Below the pieces are notes generated by a model. It ran no database searches and was not told where the DNA came from. It saw nothing but the letters and a program-made list of their open reading frames with translations. Source: Datnioides undecimradiatus (lineage: Eukaryota; Chordata; Actinopteri; Lobotiformes; Datnioididae). Taken from it: a stretch of 64,000 nucleotides of DNA. The stretch covers positions 956,501-1,020,500 of the forward strand of contig WARS01000027.1 of the NCBI GenBank assembly GCA_008933995.1. The letters run 5' to 3'. This document shows, in pieces, positions 56,901 through 64,000 of this stretch. The translations under genes and the position numbers were made by a program. Numbering within the stretch: position 1 is the stretch's first letter; every line of letters begins with the position of its first letter.

Positions 56901-58249
56901 ATAAACAACGTACGGATTGAAGAATAAAAGACTGAAACAGAGCTGAAGTCCCCCGGTGCAGGGCCGGTTTGTTGCAGGAACATTTGAGGAGAAGATCGAA
57001 GCTAACCACCAAAGAGGAGTCGCCCATTGGCCAATCGCCCAAACCGATCGCTCGGTTTACCCTGAATGATTTCCAGGGCGTCATCGCCACACGTATTAAA
57101 CAATAAAACACGTGCATGGGCTGAAACTACCGGCCACTGAGATGGTTTTTAAAGCTTCAGAGACACACGGGACGAGACGAAAGAGAAGAAGCAGAGAAGG
57201 CCAACAGGAAAAGACGTGTTGGCCTCGTCTGAAGCCATGTAGACCAATGGGAGGAACCACGGGTCTCTGAAGCAGAAGAGCATTGACCTGATCAATAACC
57301 AGAACCAGAGATGCACTAAGACAGTGAGGCGTTTGAAATAACTCCCACACTCAAACTTCAGCCAGCGAAACCAAGAACAAACAACGGTAATGTAGTAATG
57401 AGTAGGTCCACGCTGGGTCGGGATGTCTCTTCGGGCTCAATCTTACAGCATCCAGTGGATAATGAAGATGAATGTGAGTGGAAGATCATGAAGAAACACA
57501 CAAACATCACGTTAAGCTGTGTGTTTCTGGTTCTGATTGATGAAGACACCTCAAATCATCTGCAAAAGGAAGGTTAAGGACTCTGGGCGCCAGCGGGAGC
57601 TCCGGTTACCGCCGTGCACGTCCTGTTTTTGTATCATAGTGACAAACCTTTTAAAAGTGTAAACAAAAACAATATTTGATTGGACAAATGAAGGTTGTGT
57701 TCATTGTTGAGGATCCAGTGTTCTTACCCCACCTCCGGAGCTGCCTCTGTTGCCGATCCGCCGAATCAGCCAAACTGCCGCCGTTAAGGTCCGACTGAAG
57801 CTCTCTGGATACGCGGGATCCACTCCAGGTGATGCTCTGCAGCCCAGCGACGGCGCCGTGCGTCAGATCCCCTCCCGCCTCCTGAAAACGAGGCCTTTAT
57901 GTTCCAGTTTCGTGCTCCAGAAACTAGATTGTGAACTAGTTTCTGGAACTGGATTTCGACTACTTGGCTTCACGGTGTCTTGACTCGACCGAGCGGGTAA
58001 CAACCTCGAGCGGCAGAGGCTCCTCGCCGTGTCGGCGTATGGACAAATATTCATGTGTGTGTTCATGTCACTGGCCGTGTTGCATATGGATGAGCTAACG
58101 CGGCGCAATCTGTGCACCCGCACGCACGTCCACTTGTTCCACAGCGCTGAAATACAGATGCAATAGACCGTATCACAAGTGAACTTACTGAAACTATGCA
58201 TTATAGATCAACACACTCACCCTCTCTCACACACACACACACACACATT
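56901..58249. other. Non-genic stretch with hairpins
   Basis: A 9-bp hairpin (AGGCCAACA/TGTTGGCCT, 57198-57225) and a 12-bp hairpin (57916-57947). A Pbx/Hox-type TGATTGAT is at 57534-57541. A (CA)n lies at about 58230-58249. No gene recognised. Confidence 0.4.
57916..57947. repeat. Perfect 12-bp hairpin, 8-nt loop
   Basis: TCCAGAAACTAG (57916-57927) and CTAGTTTCTGGA (57936-57947) are exact reverse complements. The loop is ATTGTGAA. Confidence 0.96.
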
Positions 58250-58425
58250 GTTCTTCTTCTTCCTCCTCCTTTCAATGAATCTCCACGCACGCTCACACGC
58301 CACATCACAAATGATGGGATTTAAACATCAACAGTATGAAATATTCATGTGTCAGTGCCAGCCGCTCGAGCAGAACTACCACCAAGGGGGATTTGCCTTC
58401 AGATCTGAGGATACTACTGCATTCA
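58250..58425. other. CNE-like block
   Basis: 'cacatcacaaatgatgggatttaaacatc', 'gtatgaaatattcatgtgtcagtgccagccgctcgagc' and 'ctaccaccaagggggatttgcc', the last weakly resembling a CTCF core. Bounded by (CA)n and (CT)n. Confidence 0.4.
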
Positions 58426-58606
58426 TCTCTCTCTCTCTCTCTCTCTCTCTCTTTTGCACTGTTGTGTTGCAGGATCCGCAGCCATTGTCACGGTGTTGTG
58501 TACCGTCGCGTTCCTGAGTATTGTTCTAGTTTTCTATGATATCGCCTTTGCGCTCTCGAGCGTTGTTGTTGTTGTCTGGGTGTTTTGGGGGAGTCGTGGC
58601 GGCTGA
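58426..58606 (+). other. (CT)n acceptor-like site and hydrophobic open frame
   Basis: A (CT)n tract (58428-58452) runs into TTTTGCACTGTTGTGTTGCAG, a textbook-looking splice acceptor ending at 58472. From 58475 a frame stays open for 43 codons to a TGA at 58604-58606. It encodes an almost wholly hydrophobic stretch ('AAIVTVLCTVAFLSIVLVF' and then 'SSVVVVVWVFW'). This would fit a terminal exon with a membrane or GPI-signal-like tail. However, (GTT)n repetition contributes the second half, and no upstream exon was found. I do not call it a gene. Confidence 0.18.
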
Positions 58607-60552
58607 TGGGAGGGAGCGGGAGCGACACCCTCCTGCGCTCCCTATTTTACTCCATGCTTTTCCGTAAACATGCAGGGAGGACAGGAAAGAGATCGACTGA
58701 GAGTCCAGGAGTTTAAACCAACTCCAAATTCAGAATCAGAGCTCATTGAAGCCAATGCAAACATGTCTACTTGGTAAAATAGGCATTAAACTGGACCAAA
58801 CAAGCAACGAAAGTTGAATTTAAGAGACGTTTCTGCAAAAAAAACCCAATGTTATCTGGAATTAAATGGATTAAAAAGTCAATTAAAGTCAGAAAAACAT
58901 CTTTATATCTTTAATTTAGAGTCCACATGTTGCCAGAGGAGCCACGTTTCTGATGTAGAGTCGGTGTCGTCATTAGCAAACTCCACGTAAAACGTAAAGG
59001 ACGCTTATTTGATGGGACGCACCACACAAACATCACGGTGTACTGATGAAGACTTCATCATTAGCGGTAGCCTCGTCCTCCGGTGCATCCAACTTGTGCT
59101 GATTCAGGCTGCTTGCGTAGCTCGAAGTATGCTTTTGACAGAAAACATGACTTGCAAGGTATATGTCACGTAAAACAGGCAAATGTCAATGTGCTGCACG
59201 CCGATACGCCACATTAGCACAGCCAGTTCTGGTCTAACACGGGATCAGGGGGTTAAAATCTGCATAATCGGGGGCCTGGTAGAGGAAATTGGAGCAGCCA
59301 AGTCTGAAAATTCAGCTGGAAGTATAAAAAACACAACAGCAAAAGGTTCGAAAAGTTTGAGTTTGAGTCGCAGACAGAAAGCCGAAGAGTGAGAAAGGCG
59401 GAAAAGTTTAGATTTAGTCTCAGATTGCTCGGTGAAAGTGAGCGTGATGGAGTACACAGAGACACAAAGAGGGCCAATCGGGGTAGCGGGGAGTCAGATG
59501 TGGGTCCGGTGGTCATTGTTCCTCCTGAGATTCATCCCCTTTTTCCATTTAAAAGATGTGATTACACCGCAACAACGCGCGCGCACGCTCTCGCACGCGC
59601 GCCGCCGGCAGTGGTGATCCAATTTAGGAGGTTAGAAGGGAGGGATAAGGAGATAGAGGGAGCAAAGAGGGGAGCGGAGGGGTGAAAGGCAGCCGTGTAA
59701 GAGATGCAACCGAGGAGAGGAGGAGAGAGCGCTCCCTCTCTCTCCCTCGTTTGTCATTCTGTCGGCGCCGTATGCAGATGAGGAGCTAATATGATATCTC
59801 TGCTGAGCTGATGGATGTTTAAAATGATACGGCAACCCTGAGCAGCCTCGCCGCATGCTGCCTGCCAGGGACGGTGTGCGTCTGCCTCTGTGTGTGTTTG
59901 GGATCGTGCTGGTGTGTATCGCTCAGTGAAAACTATGTCCTAGTCATCGCGCCACCGACGCAGACTCTCAAACTTTCACCAACTTCAGTTTCGTCTTGTT
60001 TCTCCCGACCTGGGTGGCGTTTGCGTCGTCTCGGCCGCCGCGTTCCTCTGCACTGGACTCACGTTGTGTTCGAGTTGTACGCTGGGATCTCAGGATGCGG
60101 CTCAAAGGAAGTAAACGCAATCGACTTTAAGATTATGCAAGTTTTAAGCAGATCTCCAGGTTTGCACAACTCATGTTGACCAAGTGCACTTCCTGTGGTT
60201 GCGTTTAACCTCTCAATAAACCAACCGATGCTGCTAAACATCACTACAGAGAGGAAGCCATTAACCTGATGAAGTGATGTTTAAAGCTACAAACTAACCT
60301 GATGAGCCTGGTTTGCTTCTTCACTTATACTTAGCATGTGATTGGATGAACCATCTGTCTGTCACGGGCTAGCTTCAGCCAATCAGATCAATGAGTCAAC
60401 AGTTGGGAAAACTGAAAACCGGTCTTTGCTCTTCTTTAACTGAGGATATACTCTGCAGCTCTGACTGCTAGGCTAGGCTAACACCTTCAGGAGCTGCCAT
60501 CTTGCTGTCAACACCTTCAGACCTAAACCACACCTAATAGCCTCAGATGCTG
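58607..60552. other. Non-genic stretch
   Basis: No recognised exon. Words around 59240-59450 ('ggaaaagtttagatttagtctcag') may belong to an unrecognised repeat. Confidence 0.38.
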
Positions 60553-60755
60553 ATTAGCTTAGCTTAGCACAAAGACAGCTAGCCCTGCTCTGTCCGATGC
60601 TAACAAAGTCCGCCTGCAAAGCCACGTTGTATCCTGCTTGTTTTATCTGTACTGAAGTGACGGTTACACACGGGACTTCCTGGGATGTTGTCATCACCCT
60701 GAGGTTGCCTAGCAACCAGCAGAGATTCCAGGACGTCACTGCAGCCAGCCAAGAA
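60553..60755 (+). mobile_element. Teleost 'TTAGCTTAGCTTAGCA' SINE-like repeat copy
   Basis: It starts 'gattagcttagcttagcac', then 'agacagctagccctgctctgtccgatgctaacaaagtccgcctgc', later 'cttgttttatctgtac', and ends 'aggttgcctagcaaccagcagagattccaggacgtcactgc'. The same order of phrases occurs in a repeat very common in percomorph transcripts and introns (ttagcttagcttagcataaagac, ctagcctggctctgtccaaaggtaacaaa, gcctggcaacc). The middle part is diverged or deleted. Recognition is from memory of the consensus. Confidence 0.65.
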
Positions 60756-61529
60756 AAAGTCAAGCAGACCATAAACAGCCATTTGATCACTCATCACACC
60801 ATCCAAGTCATTCATTAATCAGTTTTGAGCATTATAATACTTTTCAGCACCAATAATAATCAGAATTTGTGGCTGGATGTGTTTTGCACAGGAGAGTCGG
60901 ATGCGTATCGATGCCTTTGTTGTGTCGGGACCTGGTTTGTGTAGATCAATACGGAAGCAAACCGCCTAATATTCATCACAGAAAGGTCACGACAGCGTAG
61001 GACGCTTCAAGAAAATCGCTAATGATGACACGAATTACTGAGTTTGTGTATCTGCATGTGTCTGTGTGCGTTCTTTCCACATTGTCGTGGCGGTAATGAG
61101 GAGTGGGGGTGGTAGTGAAGAGCGGCGGCGCGGCGGCGGCGGCGGGGGGGGGGAGCAGGACTGATTGGATTCTCCACAGACTTCATTAGTTAAAACAAAG
61201 CCAGTTGTCCATTTGGGCTCTTTCACAGCCTAATTGATATTGATTTACTGATTTGCTCAGGGGTGATTTAAAAGCATGTTTGCTGCCGTCGTCAGTGCTG
61301 CTTTTCCTCCCTCGCTGTCCGTCTCTCTGACGGCGTTAGCGCTCCGTCCTCCACGGCGGCGGACGACTTCTGCCTCGCTTCCTGCTTCCCCGCCTCAGAT
61401 CGGAGCTAACAACCGCGCGGCCTCCTCCCACCTCGCCGTTTCATCACCGTCACGTTATTTTACGACATAATGAGAAAAAGCGATGGAGCTAATTCTCTTT
61501 TCTACCGAACCCCCCCCCCCCCCCCCCCT
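60756..61529. other. Non-genic stretch with (GGC)n and poly(C)
   Basis: (CGG)n at about 61122-61144 passing into a G run, and a C run at 61510-61528. A short CNE-like segment ('cttcattagttaaaacaaagcc', 'cctaattgatattgatttactg') lies at 61180-61265. Confidence 0.5.
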
Positions 61530-61890
61530 CCACAATCCGGGCTTGTCAGCGCGACGAATTAGCGAGGGGTTATCTTTCCATCGCGGGCTCCTCGGCTACG
61601 ATAGAGCTGATAGATCGTCACCGTCTCCATAACTGGATAATGATAGTTATCATAAATGGTTAGCGGTTGGCTAAGTGAGGCATGGAGATCAATGGCCGTG
61701 GTGTTAGCGTTGGAGTGAAGGAGGCCTTTTATCATGTTGATGGATGGCGGGCCTGTCTTTAATGTGACATGTTATGATCATATCAATTTGTCCTCAGTTC
61801 TCATCGACATCACTTTATTGCCTCGCCGTCTCGCACAGTCCATCAACCCGCACTGTAAATTCAGACTTGAAATGGCAGCGTGCCACGACG
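61530..61890. other. CNE-like block
   Basis: 'gcgacgaattagcgagggg', 'ggataatgatagttatcataaatggttagcgg', 'tgttatgatcatatcaatttgtcc', 'cactgtaaattcagacttg'. It includes a short palindrome around TGATAGTTATCA (61640-61651). Repeat-free over about 360 bp. Confidence 0.45.
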
Positions 61891-62029
61891 CTCCATAAAC
61901 CAGCCACCTCTCCTCCTCCTCCACCCTCCTTCCCTCCCTCCTTCCTTCCTTCTCTCCTCCTCCTACTTTCCCTCCACTTTAATCCACCTGCTCTTGTTTG
62001 ATACCTCCCCCTCCTCTATTTACTGTCCT

Positions 62030-62304
62030 CCTCCCCTCAGTCCTTGACAGGCATCGGCAGACAGCCCGAACGAAAGAGTGAAGGACTCAGACTGGGATTA
62101 AAATGTAATATCAGACTATTAAAGAGATTAGTGGCTGAGATTTCGCCGTCTGAGCCACCCCCCAATCTGATGAACTGGCATTCATGATATTGATTTATTC
62201 CCCGGCTTCTTTTATCGTCCCACATTCACGTGGACGCCGGCAGATCTGATATGGTGGCCTTTTATGAGGCACCTCGTCAACCGGGGGCCCTTTTGCGCTA
62301 AGTA

Positions 62305-62338
<34 letters not shown>

Positions 62339-62640
62339 AGCTGCCGGGACTGATTGTTTAGGGGAGCGAAGTTTATTCATCAAATCCGTAGTTTTGAAAG
62401 AGCGGCGAGGAGAGGGCGGACGAGGACACGGCTGATTCCCGTCTCTCGGGACGACAAACAGCAAAGTCCCGGTATTGAACCTGCTAATGAAAGCCTCAGA
62501 TGGAGCAGCGTCGCCACAAAAGAGCCTTAATTATTTCCAATTATGACAAACCATCATTTCGGCTCAATTATGTTGCACATCCGTCAAGGCTAACAAGGTA
62601 GAAGGATGTGATCGAGCTTCCCCATTAGTCTCCCTGTCAA
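62030..62640. other. CNE-like blocks flanking a (CCG)n run
   Basis: Left: 'gggattaaaatgtaatatcagactattaaagagattagtgg', 'ggcattcatgatattgatttattcc'. Right: 'gcctcagatggagcagcg', 'gccttaattatttccaattatgac', 'ggctcaattatgttgcac'. A (CCG)n of about 11 units (62306-62338) lies between. Confidence 0.45.
62306..62338. repeat. (CCG)n trinucleotide repeat, about 11 units
   Basis: A pure CCG/GCC run, the longest trinucleotide GC repeat in the window. Confidence 0.97.
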
Positions 62641-63425
62641 CACCTTTACAAAGAGATACGAGCGTCACGGGCCTGCGATCAGAGGGGAACGTTTGCAGCA
62701 CTCGACCGCCGCCCGATGGTCCGCCGCCGCGCCCCTGCGCTCCAAACCCCCAGAGCCACTGCAGGCGTTTCCTCACAGTGCAGCCAACATGCGTACCAAC
62801 ATTTCTCTGCTTCCTGATTGGCTACCACCAGCAGCGGCCTTCCTTTCTGCCAACACGTCATTTTATTGTTTTCATTTGCAGGTTGTCACGGTTTGAGCCC
62901 AATAACACGCCCCAGCATAAGCATATCATCGCTAAAGGCTAATGCTAACTAACTGTTTGACTCGATTGAGGTCAAAACGAGTTTGTTATCGTGCTCGAAA
63001 CAAACGTTCTGGTTGGAAACTGCACTCTTTGTACCAGCAGCTATTGATTTCGACGTCCTGTCCTTTGCAGCATCTCACAGCTTATCTCTTCATCTGTAGC
63101 TGCTGCTGACAGGAAGCATTCAACATGTCACTGCCGCAGCTATTAATATCATTGTTTCTGTGGCGGGACGTCCTTCAGCACTGTCGAAACGTTGGGGCGG
63201 AGGCTGGTTTCCTATCTTGAGGTGGCTGAAGTGATATTAATGCAGATTCGTGTTTGCTGGAATGACTTGTTTCAGCTAATGAGACACGCAAACACAGAAC
63301 CATTCCTCATCCAGCCTCACCTCCCACATCTGATCCCCCCCGAATCCCTCCAACCTTCGTCCTCCTTCCGTGTTCGCTTTGCACGATCTTATCATCCGGC
63401 CGGCCGGTAATGGCCTCTTTCTCGG

Positions 63426-63428
<3 letters not shown>
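62641..63428. other. Non-genic; possible CNE at 63110-63330
   Basis: 'gcagctattaatatcattg', 'gaagtgatattaatgcagattcg', 'tttcagctaatgagacac'. No gene recognised. Confidence 0.3.

Positions 63429-63464
<36 letters not shown>
63429..63464. repeat. (CA)n microsatellite
   Basis: Pure CA, about 35 bp. Confidence 0.97.
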
Positions 63465-63467
<3 letters not shown>

Positions 63468-63888
63468 GCATCATACGCGTCGCCCCAATCACAACCTTAA
63501 TGCATCTCAATTTAACCACAGTTGTAACACGCGCGTGCGCACCCCTCCCTCCCGCTGCCGGTGTCCCTCCCTCACATCCACGCATGCAGAGTGTATTGTG
63601 TTGCGAGCGGTGACGGGTCGGGGCGGGCGGCATCAGTAATGCGTGACGCGTGCCTCCATAACGCCTCATTTGCATGTGAGAGGTCTGGGCTAATGGAGCT
63701 GATCTGTTGCGCTGTTATTAAATGGGGGAAGAAGGGGGGTCGGGTGGAGGGGGTTATTATTAAAGAGGAGGAGGAGGTGGGGGGGGGACAAAAAGAGGGG
63801 GAGGTCTTCTCACCTCTCCCAGAGGCATGATGGATGATTCAGGAGTCTCTCCTTCACTGAGTTTAAGTTGTTCTGCAATTTGCAGCAA

Positions 63889-63921
<33 letters not shown>

Positions 63922-64000
63922 CAACATGCATGTGTGTGTGCGACAGTGTGTGAGTGCGCTGCAGCCAGGCCTGCGCAGCCTTTGAATATCACGAGGTAAA
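63465..64000. other. Window end: G-rich run and (CA)n
   Basis: G-rich, G4-prone sequence at about 63724-63805, and a (CA)n at about 63889-63919 followed by a (TG)n echo. No gene recognised. Confidence 0.55.

Noticed and set aside
1..64000. tRNA, rRNA, microRNA and CRISPR signals
   Set aside because: Looked for by eye (anticodon-arm patterns, several well-known vertebrate microRNA seeds, regularly spaced direct repeats). None was found, though a by-eye search could miss some.

Overview
The window looks like ordinary nuclear DNA of a teleost fish, probably a percomorph. This is inferred from three things. Several interspersed repeats resemble families familiar from fish genomes: an endonuclease/reverse-transcriptase LINE, an L2-type tail, a 'TTAGCTTAGCTTAGCA' SINE-like repeat, and a transposon ORF ending in 'RPD...ELTVP'. 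There are dozens of long (CA)n/(TG)n microsatellites. No prokaryotic gene organisation is present. There are no operons, rRNA or tRNA genes, CRISPR arrays or phage genes. Almost all long open frames are microsatellite read-through or chance.

Layout. 1-33 kb is mostly anonymous intergenic or intronic sequence with decayed transposable elements (1-190, 840-935, 2345-2799, 18715-19795), a diverged direct duplication (9731-9860 and 11075-11199), a palindromic MITE-like element (29754-30095) and a few blocks that look constrained. A 61-nt minus-strand segment at 22872-22932 has good splice signals on both sides and reads as a coiled-coil-like, acidic peptide; it is the best candidate internal coding exon. 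At 32.4-32.9 kb a GC-box and (GA)n-rich segment leads to an ATG in strong Kozak context, 17 codons, and a consensus splice donor (32823-32875, plus strand). This is the best candidate promoter and first coding exon. I do not recognise either peptide.

33-41 kb is very rich in microsatellites. From about 41.8 kb to the end the window alternates between microsatellites and long blocks with the composition of conserved non-coding elements: homeodomain cores (TAATTA, CAATTA), octamer motifs, TGATTGAT, balanced AT/GC and almost no simple repeats. If the first-exon call is right, this CNE-like cluster would lie in the large first intron or flank of a developmental regulator. That is inference; no alignment could be run.

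Other features include a roughly 145-bp three-copy minisatellite (43437-43830), a hairpin repeat with CCAAT-bearing arms (43913-44026) and a partial relative at 22391-22440, several perfect hairpins, exact short tandem duplications, G-quadruplex-prone runs, and nuclear-receptor direct repeats (DR1 at 19214, 20036 and 35918; a triple DR3 at 30136). I found no convincing novel multi-gene system.
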